A DNA stretch of 64,000 nt from CAVQEK01 sp964596645 (GTDB lineage Bacteria > Bacteroidota > Bacteroidia > Cytophagales > Cyclobacteriaceae). The first letter of the stretch is position 1. Every line of letters starts with the position of its first letter. The notes under the pieces were generated by a model. It was given only the letters and a program-made list of their open reading frames with translations, searched no databases and was not told where the DNA came from. The position numbers and the translations under genes are program-made. Location of the stretch: assembly GCA_964596645.1 (NCBI GenBank), contig CAZQVB010000017.1:37830-101829 (forward strand), given 5' to 3'. This document shows positions 34,696 through 45,867 of this stretch, piece after piece.

Positions 34696-36054
34696 ATGAA
34701 AATAGATCAAAGCATAAATCCGGGTCATTGGCTGTCATTCATTATTTTTTTACTGCTGGCGCTGAACGTATCCGCACAGGGCCACTCGCCCAAGAAGGTT
34801 TTCGTTTTTACCATCGACTCGGAGATAGATCCACGCACCAACCGCTATTCTGAGCTTGCCCTTGATGAGGCACGCGAAGTAGAAGCCGACCTGGTGATAC
34901 TCGAGCTCGACACGTATGGTGGCGCTGTAAACGATGCCGACGACATCCGCACCCGTATTCTCGATTTCGACATTCCCATATATGTATTCATCAATAAAGA
35001 TGCTGCCTCGGCAGGGGCGCTCATTTCTATAGCGTGCGACAGCATATATATGGCACCGGGGGCCAGCATTGGCGCGGCCACCGTGGTGGTGGGCACCGGT
35101 GAAGCTGCACCGGACAAGTATCAGTCGTACATGCGCTCCATTATGCGCTCTACGGCAGAGGCTCAGGGACGCGATCCAAAAATAGCGGAGGCCATGGTGG
35201 ATCAAACCATTGAAATAGACACTGTGAGCAAGGCAGGCCAGGTGCTTACCTTATCTACCACAGAGGCCATGAAACTGGGCTTTTGCGAAGCCGAAGTACA
35301 GTCTATTGACGAAATACTCGAGAGAACCGGTTTTGCCGGCGCTACTGTTGTAAATTTTGAGCTTAGCGCCAGCGAAAAGGTCATTCGTTTTTTTCTCAAT
35401 CCTGTCATCAGTGGCTTGCTCATACTCATCATCATTGGCGGTATCTATTTTGAGTTGCAAACGCCCGGCGTTGGTTTTCCTATTATGGCCAGCATAGTAG
35501 CAGCCATTCTCTATTTCACGCCCTACTACCTCAATGGGCTTGCGGAGAATTGGGAGATTTTGGCTTTCATGTGCGGGGTGGTGCTGTTGGCTTTGGAGAT
35601 TTTTGTGATTCCCGGCTTTGGCATTGCGGGAATCAGCGGAATCGTGCTTTCGATAGGCGCACTGGTATTGGTGATGGTGAACAACGACATGTTCGATTTT
35701 TCTTTTGTAGACACCAATGAGCTTTTGGCCGCCATATCTTCTACCATTGCCGGCATGATCGCCGCCATCATCATCATGGCTTTGGGTGGAGCCCGATTGG
35801 CCAACTCTCAAATGTTCAAAAGGGTGGCCCTGCACGACACACAAAATCGCTTGGAAGGATATACTTCCAATTTCCAAACTAAATCGTACCTGGGCCAGCG
35901 TGGGCAAGCCTATACGGTGCTCAGGCCCGGAGGAAAGGTGCTTATTGACGGCGAAATTCTCGACGCCTACACCAGGGGTGAGTTTATAGACAGCGGACTG
36001 GAAGTAGAAGTGATCGACGAAAGTGGCACATCGCTGAAAGTGCGAAAAGTCTGA
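34696..36054 (+). CDS. NfeD-family membrane serine protease
   Basis: 452 residues, the long NfeD form. A signal sequence (about 10-28) precedes a ClpP-class protease domain (about 33-225): ILELDTYGGAVNDADDIRTR, then NKDAASAGALISIACD with the likely nucleophile in the SAG segment, and GASIGAATVV. Four to five membrane helices follow (235-380), then an NfeD OB-fold tail (about 395-452; RGQAYTVLRPGGKVLIDGEILDA). Members usually work with SPFH/stomatin proteins in membrane quality control; none is adjacent here. Confidence 0.92.
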   Translation: MKIDQSINPGHWLSFIIFLLLALNVSAQGHSPKKVFVFTIDSEIDPRTNRYSELALDEAREVEADLVILELDTYGGAVNDADDIRTRILDFDIPIYVFINKDAASAGALISIACDSIYMAPGASIGAATVVVGTGEAAPDKYQSYMRSIMRSTAEAQGRDPKIAEAMVDQTIEIDTVSKAGQVLTLSTTEAMKLGFCEAEVQSIDEILERTGFAGATVVNFELSASEKVIRFFLNPVISGLLILIIIGGIYFELQTPGVGFPIMASIVAAILYFTPYYLNGLAENWEILAFMCGVVLLALEIFVIPGFGIAGISGIVLSIGALVLVMVNNDMFDFSFVDTNELLAAISSTIAGMIAAIIIMALGGARLANSQMFKRVALHDTQNRLEGYTSNFQTKSYLGQRGQAYTVLRPGGKVLIDGEILDAYTRGEFIDSGLEVEVIDESGTSLKVRKV

Positions 36055-36176
36055 ACCAGCACCTCTGGCCTCTTCCTGAGGTAAGTTTATGCCCTTCTAT
36101 GCGGTTGACTTAATTCAATAAATGAATTTGGTTTGCGTTTCGTTCGCAGTGTGGCGCAGCGTCCAATAATTGTACA

Positions 36177-37604
36177 ATGAAAGCTCAATCAAAATTGCCT
36201 TCTTATTTGCTTGTGGTCATAGCGCTGTGTACCGGCAGCCTCAATGGTGTATTGGCGCAGGAGAGCGCTTATGAAATCACGGTGACTGTCAAAAATTTTC
36301 AAGACAGTGTGCTCTACCTTGGCTACCCCTATGGCGACAAAAAATATCTTCAGGACACGGCCTTTGAAAGCAAGCCAAACACCTTTGTTTTCACAGGGGA
36401 AAAGCCACTCGATGGGGGCCTTTATTTTATTTATAACCCCAAAAACATATACTTCGACTTTGTGGTGAGCGAAAGTGAGTTTGAGCTATCGACGGATACC
36501 ACCGACCTTATTGGCGCCATGCAGGTAAAGCATTCTGAAGAGAATCAGGCTTTTTTCGACTTTCAGCGCTTTATGCGTGACAAGCAACAAGAGGCTCAGA
36601 TAATAACCGAAAAGCTGAAGCAGGAAAAAGACAGTACCACCATGGCGCAGCTACAGGCCGAGCTCAGCCAAATAGATGAAGAGGTAAAGACGTATCGCCA
36701 GCAGATCATTGACAGGCAACCCACCTGGTTTGTAGCGTCATTTATAAAAGCCACCATGCAGGTAGAAGTGCCGGAAGCTGCCAACCCTGCCGATCCCAAC
36801 TACCGGTATCATTATTACAAATCACATTTTTTTGACAACATCAATTTCTCGGATGCGCGCATGCTGCGCACACCGATCTTCCACAGCAAAATTGATGAAT
36901 ATCTGGAAAAGCTGACACCCAAACATCCCGATTCAGTAGCTGTAGCGGCCCGGCGGGTCATAGAATTGGCGCGTGCCAATGACGATGTATTCCGCTATAC
37001 ACTGGTGACGCTGGCCAACAAATACGAAACCTCTAATGTGATGGGCATGGATGCTGTGTTTGTGGACCTGTCGGAAAGATATTATCTGAAAGGAGACGCC
37101 TTCTGGGCCGACTCTGCTTTGGTAGCCAAAATAGCGCAGCGTGTGCGAGAGCTAAAACCTACCCTGCTGGGCTCGCCAGCACCCGCCATGCATCTGGTCG
37201 ATACTGCCATGCGGGCCTTTAACCTGCGGCAGATCAAAAGCGACTACTTAGTTCTATATTTTTACGACCCCGACTGCGGGCACTGCAAAAAGAAAACTCC
37301 TGAATTGCTCAAACTGTATAATGAAACGCTGCGCGAAAGAGGCGTGAAGGTGGTTGCCGCCAACATCAATAAAGATGTAGATGAATGGAAAAACTACATA
37401 AAGAAGAATGATCTAAACTGGATCAATGGCGCCGATCCAAATTACCACAGCAACTTCAGGGCAGAGTACAACATAGACAGCACACCTAAAATTTTCATCT
37501 TAGATGAAGAAAAGAAAGTGATTGCAAAGCGGCTTGATGTCGATCAGATCGACGAATTCATCACACGCCAAATAGAAATTGCCAGCCGCGAAAATCACCC
37601 CTGA
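36177..37604 (+). CDS. Secreted thioredoxin-like protein (DUF4369/DUF5106 type) with CGHC active site
   Basis: 475 residues. Signal peptide to about residue 28 (GVLAQES). The N-terminal beta-rich part resembles DUF4369 (FQDSVLYLGYPYGDKKYLQDT). A helical middle of about 200 residues with Gln/Glu-rich heptads (QEAQIITEKLKQEKDSTTMA) suggests a coiled coil and matches DUF5106. The C-terminal thioredoxin fold has FYDPDCGHCKKKTPEL with a CGHC redox pair, as in protein disulfide isomerases, and a later cis-Pro in DSTPKIFIL. A periplasmic thiol-disulfide role is likely, partner unknown. Confidence 0.88.
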   Translation: MKAQSKLPSYLLVVIALCTGSLNGVLAQESAYEITVTVKNFQDSVLYLGYPYGDKKYLQDTAFESKPNTFVFTGEKPLDGGLYFIYNPKNIYFDFVVSESEFELSTDTTDLIGAMQVKHSEENQAFFDFQRFMRDKQQEAQIITEKLKQEKDSTTMAQLQAELSQIDEEVKTYRQQIIDRQPTWFVASFIKATMQVEVPEAANPADPNYRYHYYKSHFFDNINFSDARMLRTPIFHSKIDEYLEKLTPKHPDSVAVAARRVIELARANDDVFRYTLVTLANKYETSNVMGMDAVFVDLSERYYLKGDAFWADSALVAKIAQRVRELKPTLLGSPAPAMHLVDTAMRAFNLRQIKSDYLVLYFYDPDCGHCKKKTPELLKLYNETLRERGVKVVAANINKDVDEWKNYIKKNDLNWINGADPNYHSNFRAEYNIDSTPKIFILDEEKKVIAKRLDVDQIDEFITRQIEIASRENHP

Positions 37605-37624
37605 CTGAGCACAGCGGCCCCCTG

Positions 37625-40516
<2,892 letters not shown>

Positions 40517-40565
40517 AATGCTCCAAATGTGTGTAACCGGGCTTGTGGCCCACCTTAATTATTAT

Positions 40566-40639
40566 GGTCAAAAACGAATATTCACTGTGTTAGGCTGACA
40601 TCAAACCTTTGCCATTTTCTCTGTGATTCGCTTTTGACC
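40566..40639 (-). promoter_or_regulatory. Structured 5' leader element of gcvP
   Basis: In the gcvP transcript direction the leader contains GGTCAAAAGCGAAT (40639-40626) and ATTCGTTTTTGACC (40579-40566), which form a 14-bp stem with one G-U pair. On the opposite strand the same position would be an A-C mismatch, so pairing favours the gcvP RNA. The 46-base interior has further short complementarities (CAC/GTG next to the stem, GGC/GCC). A second hairpin, GGGC-CACAA-GCCC, is at 40551-40539, 23 bases before the ATG. It does not look like the known glycine riboswitch consensus. A cis-regulatory role is inferred. Confidence 0.6.
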
Positions 40640-40655
40640 AACTTCATTGCTGCAC

Positions 40656-40663
40656 CAAAATTA
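40656..40663 (-). promoter_or_regulatory. Candidate -7 box of gcvP
   Basis: The minus strand reads TAATTTTG, an exact TAnnTTTG match. Transcription from near 40649 would place the 14-bp leader stem about 10 bases from the RNA 5' end. No -33 TTTG at the proper spacing. Confidence 0.5.
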
Positions 40664-40883
40664 GATAAAAACGCTGTCGTCTTGGAAGTAAGTCCTGTTT
40701 GGGCGTAAAAGTAAAATGAAATCAAAAATGTTATCAGGGCGCTAAGCCAAATAAAATATCACCATCCGCACTGTACACATGTGCATTTCTATGACTTGTT
40801 CCTTGCGTCGCAGCTTTAATTTTTCCCATACCTCTTTTTCCCAATTATTTATAAAATAAAGCTGCCGGAAAATATATTGTGCA

Positions 40884-42200
40884 TCAGCGCCTGGTTGATT
40901 TTCCGCCTTTCCTGCCGGAAGCCTTTTTATCTTTGGGGCGTTCGGTGATGTGCTTCTTTTTATCGTGAAATGCCCCCTGGAATTCGGGATTTTTCTTTCG
41001 CTTGAAGTGATCAATATCACGTGCTATGGCTTGCGCCTCTTCAAATTCCGTTTTCTCTATTTTCACCGAGTCCGGCATGGGCCGCTGGGCTATTTTTTCT
41101 CTTATTATTTTTTCAATTTCCGCCAGATGCAGTACCTCGGCCTCATTGGCAAAAGTGATGGCGATGCCCGTATGATGTGCCCGCCCCGTGCGCCCTATCC
41201 TGTGTACATATTCTTCGTACGACCGTGGCACATCAAAATTGATTACATGGCTCACCTCGGCGATGTCGAGCCCCCGTGCAGATACATCGGTAGTGACCAA
41301 TACGCGCACTTCACCTTCTTGAAACTGCCGAAAAGAATTGATCCTGCTGTTCTGCCCTTTGTTGGCATGGATCACCCGTACTTCATCCAGCAGTTTTCGG
41401 CTCAGGTACTTATATAAGTTATTGGCTGTATCCTTTTTGCCTACAAATACCATCACCCGGGCAAGTGCCGGGTCGAGCAGAATCACATCAAGCAAGCGGA
41501 TTTTTGTACGCATGTTGGGCACAGCGTAGTAGTAGTGCTCTACCGTTTCGGCAGGGGTGCTCTCTGCGGTCACCTCAATGCGCTCTGGAAAGAGTAAAAA
41601 CTCATCGGCAAACTTCTGCACCTTGGAGGGGAATGTGGCGGAAAAAAGCAGGTTTTGTCGCTTAGTCGGCAGCTTTTCTAATATCTGTCTGATCTGAGGT
41701 GCAAAACCCATATCGAGCATTTTATCGGCCTCGTCCAGCACAAGGTGTTTTACATATTTTGTAATTAGCACATTGCGTTGATAGAAATCGAGCAATCGCC
41801 CGGGAGTACAAACAATCACATCGGGCGTAAGGGCCAGCGCCTCCAGTTGAGATTTGGTGCCGGCACCGCCAAAAAGCCCGGCGAAACGCAAATCGAGATA
41901 ACTGCTCAATGATGACAGCGCCCCCGTGATCTGGATGACCAGCTCCTTGGTGGGTGCTATGATCACGGCGCGGGGGCCCTTCGGCTGATGAAACTTGAGT
42001 GTCATGAGCAGGGGGAGCAGATAAGCGGCTGTTTTTCCCGTGCCTGTTTGCGCTATTCCCAGCACATCGTGCCCTGCTCCTATGAGCGGTATGGCCTTCT
42101 GCTGTATTGGGGTGGGCTTTGTATATTGCGCATCCTCAATGGCATTGAGCAATTGCCTGTTGAGCTTGAAATCTTCAAAGCGCTCGATCACTTTGGCCAT
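40884..42200 (-). CDS. DEAD-box RNA helicase (RhlE-like)
   Basis: 438 residues from ATG 42200 (MAKVIERFEDFKLN); the open frame to 42446 crosses the divergent dihydroorotase and has no family match. Motifs in order: Q motif PTPIQQKAIP, AQTGTGKTAAYLLP, PTKELVIQI, TPGRLLDF, VLDEADKMLDMGF, FSATF, DVSARGLDI and HRIGRTGRAHHTG. The C-terminal tail is short and basic (KKASGRKGGKSTRR), as in RhlE-type helicases active in rRNA or cold-stress RNA remodelling. A role in ribosome assembly is likely but not shown. Divergent from pyrC (starts 36 bases apart). Confidence 0.95.
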   Translation of the reverse strand: MAKVIERFEDFKLNRQLLNAIEDAQYTKPTPIQQKAIPLIGAGHDVLGIAQTGTGKTAAYLLPLLMTLKFHQPKGPRAVIIAPTKELVIQITGALSSLSSYLDLRFAGLFGGAGTKSQLEALALTPDVIVCTPGRLLDFYQRNVLITKYVKHLVLDEADKMLDMGFAPQIRQILEKLPTKRQNLLFSATFPSKVQKFADEFLLFPERIEVTAESTPAETVEHYYYAVPNMRTKIRLLDVILLDPALARVMVFVGKKDTANNLYKYLSRKLLDEVRVIHANKGQNSRINSFRQFQEGEVRVLVTTDVSARGLDIAEVSHVINFDVPRSYEEYVHRIGRTGRAHHTGIAITFANEAEVLHLAEIEKIIREKIAQRPMPDSVKIEKTEFEEAQAIARDIDHFKRKKNPEFQGAFHDKKKHITERPKDKKASGRKGGKSTRR

Positions 42201-42236
42201 TGTCCGTCTGATTAGTAAACAAAAAATGCACTGATT

Positions 42237-43577
42237 ATGCGCAGCATCAAAATTGTAAATGCAAAAATAGTAAATGAAGGCCGGGTATATGAATCGGACG
42301 TCTTCATTAAAAATGGTTTTATCGATACAATAGGCGGCGACCTCTCTGCTACCACAGCCGATGAGGTGATCGATGCCTCGGGCCAATACCTCCTGCCAGG
42401 CCTCATCGACGATCAGGTGCACTTTCGGGAGCCTGGCCTCACACACAAAGCAGATATTTTTTCAGAGTCGCGTGCTGCTGTGGCCGGTGGCATTACTTCC
42501 TATATGGAGATGCCCAACACAGTGCCCCAGACTGTCACCCAGAAGCTTCTGCAAGATAAATATGATCTGGCCGCGGTATCGTCGCTGGCCAACTATTCAT
42601 TTTTTATGGGCACCACCAACAACAATCTGGAAGAAATAAAAAAGACTGATCCCGGCACAGTCTGCGGCATCAAGATATTTATGGGCTCGTCGACAGGCAA
42701 TATGCTGGTGGATGATGAGCGGGCACTTGAAAATATTTTCCGTGAGGCCAATCTGCTCATCGCTACACATTGTGAAGATGAAAAAACCATTGCCGAAAAT
42801 CTTGTGCTGTATAAAAACAAGTATGGTGATGATATACCCATGGCCTGTCATCCGGAAATCAGAAGCCGCGAAGCGTGTTACAAGTCGTCTTCATATGCTG
42901 TGGCACTGGCCCAAAAATTTAAGGCCCAACTGCATGTGCTTCATATCTCTACACAAGAAGAAGTTGAGCTGTTTTCATCTGAGCCGGTACTTGCCGATAA
43001 ACGAATAACGGCCGAAGCGTGCATTCACCACATGTGGTTCGATGACAGCGACTACGCCAGTAAAGGCTCGCTGATCAAATGGAATCCGGCCGTAAAAAGC
43101 CGCCGCGACCGAGAGGCCATACTTGCCGGTGTGCTCAATGATCAAATAGACATTATAGCCACGGATCATGCGCCACATACTCTGGATGAAAAATCGAATG
43201 CCTATCTGGCGGCGCCATCAGGTGGCCCTTTGGTGCAGCACGCCCTGCAGGCAATGTTTGAGCTAACCCTGAATGGCAAGATATCTCTGGAAAAGCTGGT
43301 AGAAAAGATGTGTCACAACCCCGCCATCCTTTTCAAGATCAACAGGCGAGGATTTATCCGGGAAGGCTACTGGGCAGATCTGGTGTTGCTTGATCCCCGG
43401 CTTAGTCAGCAGGTGGGCAAAGACAACTTATTATATAAATGCGGCTGGTCGCCATTTGAGGGTCAGCTTTTCAGAAGTCAAGTGACACATACCATAGTGT
43501 CGGGCAAGATCGCCTACAGAAACGGCGAATTTGCCATTAATTCCAGCGCACAGCGCTTGCTTTTCGATCGATCTTAA
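42237..43577 (+). CDS. pyrC: Dihydroorotase
   Basis: 446 residues; cyclic amidohydrolase of pyrimidine biosynthesis (carbamoyl-aspartate to dihydroorotate). Residues 57-67 read IDDQVHFREPG; most relatives have HxH here, whereas this one has QxH (Q60, H62), which I believe is common in Bacteroidota members. CGIKIFMGSSTGNM supplies the bridging lysine; THCED, HVLHIST and ATDHAPHTLDEK give the remaining metal and substrate residues. Hydantoinase or allantoinase is less likely given the overall similarity to class I dihydroorotases. Followed by the tRNA-His promoter. Confidence 0.9.
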   Translation: MRSIKIVNAKIVNEGRVYESDVFIKNGFIDTIGGDLSATTADEVIDASGQYLLPGLIDDQVHFREPGLTHKADIFSESRAAVAGGITSYMEMPNTVPQTVTQKLLQDKYDLAAVSSLANYSFFMGTTNNNLEEIKKTDPGTVCGIKIFMGSSTGNMLVDDERALENIFREANLLIATHCEDEKTIAENLVLYKNKYGDDIPMACHPEIRSREACYKSSSYAVALAQKFKAQLHVLHISTQEEVELFSSEPVLADKRITAEACIHHMWFDDSDYASKGSLIKWNPAVKSRRDREAILAGVLNDQIDIIATDHAPHTLDEKSNAYLAAPSGGPLVQHALQAMFELTLNGKISLEKLVEKMCHNPAILFKINRRGFIREGYWADLVLLDPRLSQQVGKDNLLYKCGWSPFEGQLFRSQVTHTIVSGKIAYRNGEFAINSSAQRLLFDRS

Positions 43578-43590
43578 TGAAGATAAAAAT

Positions 43591-43621
43591 TTTGCAATTA
43601 CCCTTTGATGGTCTAATTTTG
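43591..43621 (+). promoter_or_regulatory. Promoter of tRNA-His
   Basis: TTTG (43591-43594), exactly 19 bases, then TAATTTTG (43614-43621): full match to the Bacteroidota promoter. The mature tRNA begins 13 bases further on. Confidence 0.8.
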
Positions 43622-43634
43622 CAGTCCTTTAAAC

Positions 43635-43709
43635 GGTGATTGTAGCTCAGTAGGTTAGAGCGCTGGTTTGTGGCACCAGAGGTCGCGGGTTCGAATCCCG
43701 TCTTTCACC
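43635..43709 (+). tRNA. tRNA-His (GTG anticodon) with two U-U mismatches in the acceptor stem
   Basis: Complete cloverleaf: extra 5' G (G-1, 43635) opposite C73 as in all tRNA-His; D arm GCTC...GAGC; anticodon stem CTGGT/ACCAG with anticodon GTG at 43670-43672; T arm GCGGG TTCGAAT CCCGT. The 3' CCA is not encoded. The acceptor stem is GTGATTG paired with CTTTCAC: positions 5-68 and 6-67 are both U-U instead of the expected U-A pairs. The rest pairs well. Flanked by its own promoter and terminator. Confidence 0.93.
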
Positions 43710-43716
43710 CTTTATC

Positions 43717-43749
43717 AAAGCCGGCACCATAAGCCGGCTTTGTTGTTTT
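43717..43749 (+). terminator. Rho-independent terminator of tRNA-His
   Basis: AAAGCCGGC (43717-43725), loop ACCATAA, GCCGGCTTT (43733-43741): a perfect 9-bp stem, followed by GTTGTTTT. It begins 8 bases after the tRNA 3' end. Confidence 0.88.
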
Positions 43750-43987
43750 AAGATGAATTCAGCACCAAAGCTCCTTTCACAAATAAGCCATCAATATTAA
43801 TTTTTTGTTACTGAAAAATTATTTGCATTGACGGATATGCATTTTTTAGCCTTTCGGAATGGAAATATGATGATTACCCCAAGTCATATTGTTGTCAAAT
43901 TATCACATTATCAATTTTTTATTGCAAGCGATATGAATTTTACGGAACTGGCTCATTCTGATTGAAACCAATTGAATAAAATTGACG
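43750..43987. other. AT-rich intergenic DNA between tRNA-His and the candidate sRNA
   Basis: About 240 bases that are visibly richer in A and T than the surrounding genes, without a convincing reading frame. It should contain upstream promoter sequences for the candidate sRNA. No repeat or known RNA motif recognised. Confidence 0.4.
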
Positions 43988-44001
43988 TATATTTGCAGTG
44001 T

Positions 44002-44288
44002 AGTAAGAAACAAAAGAAGTCAGAAGGACTTCTTACAATTGAAAATCAGAAAGCAATCTACGGCGGTGCAAAGCAAGCCGGTTACTTTTCCAGCCTTTTC
44101 TTCATTCATAGTCGATAAAGGGTTTTAAAGCTGGGAAGCTAAAAAAATTCTGATTTTAGTATCAATATTGAAACGAATTAGCGATTGCATCGTAAAAGGT
44201 GTAAAACGAAATAAAAATCTTAGTAGTTTTTTCATAATTTTGGGTGTTTAGGTGAGCAAAGGCGGGTAATTCCTGCCTTTGTTTTTTT
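44002..44288 (+). ncRNA. Candidate small RNA of about 285 nt, ending in an orphan terminator
   Basis: A TATATTTG -7 box (43988-43995) precedes about 285 bases without a coding frame, ending in a clear plus-strand terminator (44257-44288), while the next gene is on the other strand. The predicted RNA starts with a hairpin (GTAAG and GAAGTC pairing with GACTTC and TTAC, about 44003-44036). Later TCCAGC near 44090 pairs with GCTGGGA near 44131. The region is AT-rich and I do not recognise tmRNA, RNase P, SRP or a known riboswitch in it; 6S RNA cannot be excluded. The 5' end is estimated from the box; there is no good -33 element. Confidence 0.45.
44257..44288 (+). terminator. Orphan rho-independent terminator
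   Basis: CAAAGGCGGG-TAAT-TCCTGCCTTTG (44257-44281) followed by seven T residues (44282-44288). The U-tract is on the plus strand only, so it terminates a plus-strand transcript, but no coding gene lies upstream after the tRNA terminator. Confidence 0.8.
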
Positions 44289-44357
44289 ATGCCCTTTCCA
44301 CAACGCATTTTCCCAAATCATCCGCGAGGGAACTTTAGAAACTATATTGTATGACGC

Positions 44358-44404
44358 ACAAAAAAAGGCGATGACACTACCTGAATAGCGTGTATCATCG
44401 CCTT
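44358..44404 (-). terminator. Rho-independent terminator of the mannose-1-phosphate guanylyltransferase gene
   Basis: AAGGCGATGACAC (from 44365) and GTGTATCATCGCCTT (to 44404) pair with one bulge; on the minus strand the stem is followed by a run of seven T residues. It lies 24 bases after the gene's stop. Confidence 0.88.
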
Positions 44405-44427
44405 GGATAAAACTACTTCTTCTTGTT

Positions 44428-45504
44428 TTACAGAAATTTTTCCTTCTTCTCGTTTTTTACATCGTTTACGAAACTGCGAAACTGCCGCTCGTCGTCTTTT
44501 TTGCAGATCAGCAATACGTCTTCGCAGTCGGCCACCAGATAACCCTCCAACCCCTGTATCACCACCAGTTTGCCTTTAGGGGTATACACCATACAGTTGT
44601 TGCTATCGTAAATCATTGCGTTGCCATTCACCACGTTCTGATCCCCATCTTTATCCTTTATTTCGTGTAGCGAACTCCACGAGCCCAAGTCGGACCATCC
44701 AAATTCCGAAGGAATCACAAACACGTTTTCCGCCTTTTCCATCACTCCGTAGTCTATGGAAATTGACTTCGTCTGAGCATAGGCCCAGTCAATCTTTGCC
44801 TGCTCCTGCTCTGTATAATAGTGCTCGCTCAGAGAGCTGAATGTTTCTGCTATATCTGGCAGATGCTTTTCAAAGGCGCCGATAATGGCTTGAATGTTCC
44901 AAATGAATATGCCGGCATTCCACACAAAGTCTCCGCTTTCGAAGAATTTCTGCGCCAAATCGGGCTGAGGCTTTTCTGTAAAGGTCTTTACCTTCATTAT
45001 ATTGCCTTCGCTTTCCTGAAAAAACTGGATGTAGCCGTAGCCCGTTTCGGGGCGTGTGGGTTTGATGCCAATGGTGATGAGTTTATCGTCTTCGTTGGCA
45101 GCTTCCACACCTTGATTGATGGTATTCAGAAAAGCCTCTTCTTTGAATATGGCATGATCGGCCGGCGTTACGATCAACACGGCGCTGCTATCTCTCTCTG
45201 CTATTTTATAGCTGGCATAGGCAATACAAGGCGCGGTATTTCGACGATCGGGCTCAAGCAGTATTTGTTCGTCCGACAGCTCCGGTAGTTGCTCGTTTAT
45301 CAGGTCTTTGTACAAGCCATTGGAAACTACATAGATGTTTTCTGCCGGGCATATTTTTTTAAATCGATCAAAAGTGAGTTGGATGAGGGAGCGGCCTATG
45401 CCCAATACATCGAGGAATTGCTTAGGGTAGGTATTGCGGCTATAGGGCCAGAAGCGGCTGCCTACACCGCCAGCCATTATTATTACATACGTTTTGCGAT
45501 TCAT
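44428..45504 (-). CDS. manC: Mannose-1-phosphate guanylyltransferase
   Basis: 358 residues. Makes GDP-mannose from mannose-1-phosphate and GTP for polysaccharide and glycan synthesis. IIMAGGVGSRFWPYSRNTYPKQFL (residues 8-31) is the nucleotidyltransferase signature, with LIVTPADHAIF and RPETGYGYIQF as substrate-binding segments, EKPQPDLA, and WNAGIFIWN. The C-terminal mannose-6-phosphate isomerase domain of bifunctional enzymes is absent, so this is the short ManC form. No polysaccharide cluster adjoins it. Confidence 0.94.
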   Translation of the reverse strand: MNRKTYVIIMAGGVGSRFWPYSRNTYPKQFLDVLGIGRSLIQLTFDRFKKICPAENIYVVSNGLYKDLINEQLPELSDEQILLEPDRRNTAPCIAYASYKIAERDSSAVLIVTPADHAIFKEEAFLNTINQGVEAANEDDKLITIGIKPTRPETGYGYIQFFQESEGNIMKVKTFTEKPQPDLAQKFFESGDFVWNAGIFIWNIQAIIGAFEKHLPDIAETFSSLSEHYYTEQEQAKIDWAYAQTKSISIDYGVMEKAENVFVIPSEFGWSDLGSWSSLHEIKDKDGDQNVVNGNAMIYDSNNCMVYTPKGKLVVIQGLEGYLVADCEDVLLICKKDDERQFRSFVNDVKNEKKEKFL

Positions 45505-45867
45505 TGTTCTATTTAGTTTGGTGGTAATTCATGGAAGATGCCATTATGTGCATTTGCGGCGAACTTAATAAATAAACAGCACTCTATACTTTTAAACTAA
45601 AAGGGCTTAAATTTGTGTAAGAAAAATTAGCCCAAAGCCACAATAGTCCCTGTCTGCGGCAATTTGAAAAACCAGAGTAAAAAATTTGATCAAGATGAGT
45701 TTTTTAGGTTGTAGTCGCACTATCATCCATAGTCTGACTGCGCATAAGCCGCACAGATTCAGGTCGGTTTACATTTGAAATTTCCGGTTTCTGTAGAAGT
45801 TTGCTTTGATCGGCTTTCCCAGGGCCGGATGGAAGTTAGGATTTAGTTGTTTAATAATTAGTAAGTA
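45505..45867. other. Divergent intergenic region manC-recQ
   Basis: 363 bases between divergent starts. TACATTTG at 45770-45777 is an exact -7 match for recQ, about 90 bases before its start; no -33 partner was found. The stretch is AT-rich with no convincing gene, repeat or RNA. Confidence 0.4.

Noticed and set aside
40517..40663. Glycine riboswitch upstream of gcvP
   Set aside because: The conserved glycine aptamer core was not seen; only a simple long stem and a short hairpin are visible.
40742..41020. 92-codon minus-strand frame overlapping the end of the DEAD-box helicase, with a protein-like tail (NNWEKEVWEKLKLRRKEQ)
   Set aside because: Half lies in another frame of the helicase; no start context or family match. 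Could be a remnant, but not supportable.
43988..44288. tmRNA or RNase P RNA in the orphan terminated region
   Set aside because: No tRNA-like T arm with a tag frame and no P4-type conserved sequence were found; kept as an unassigned sRNA candidate.
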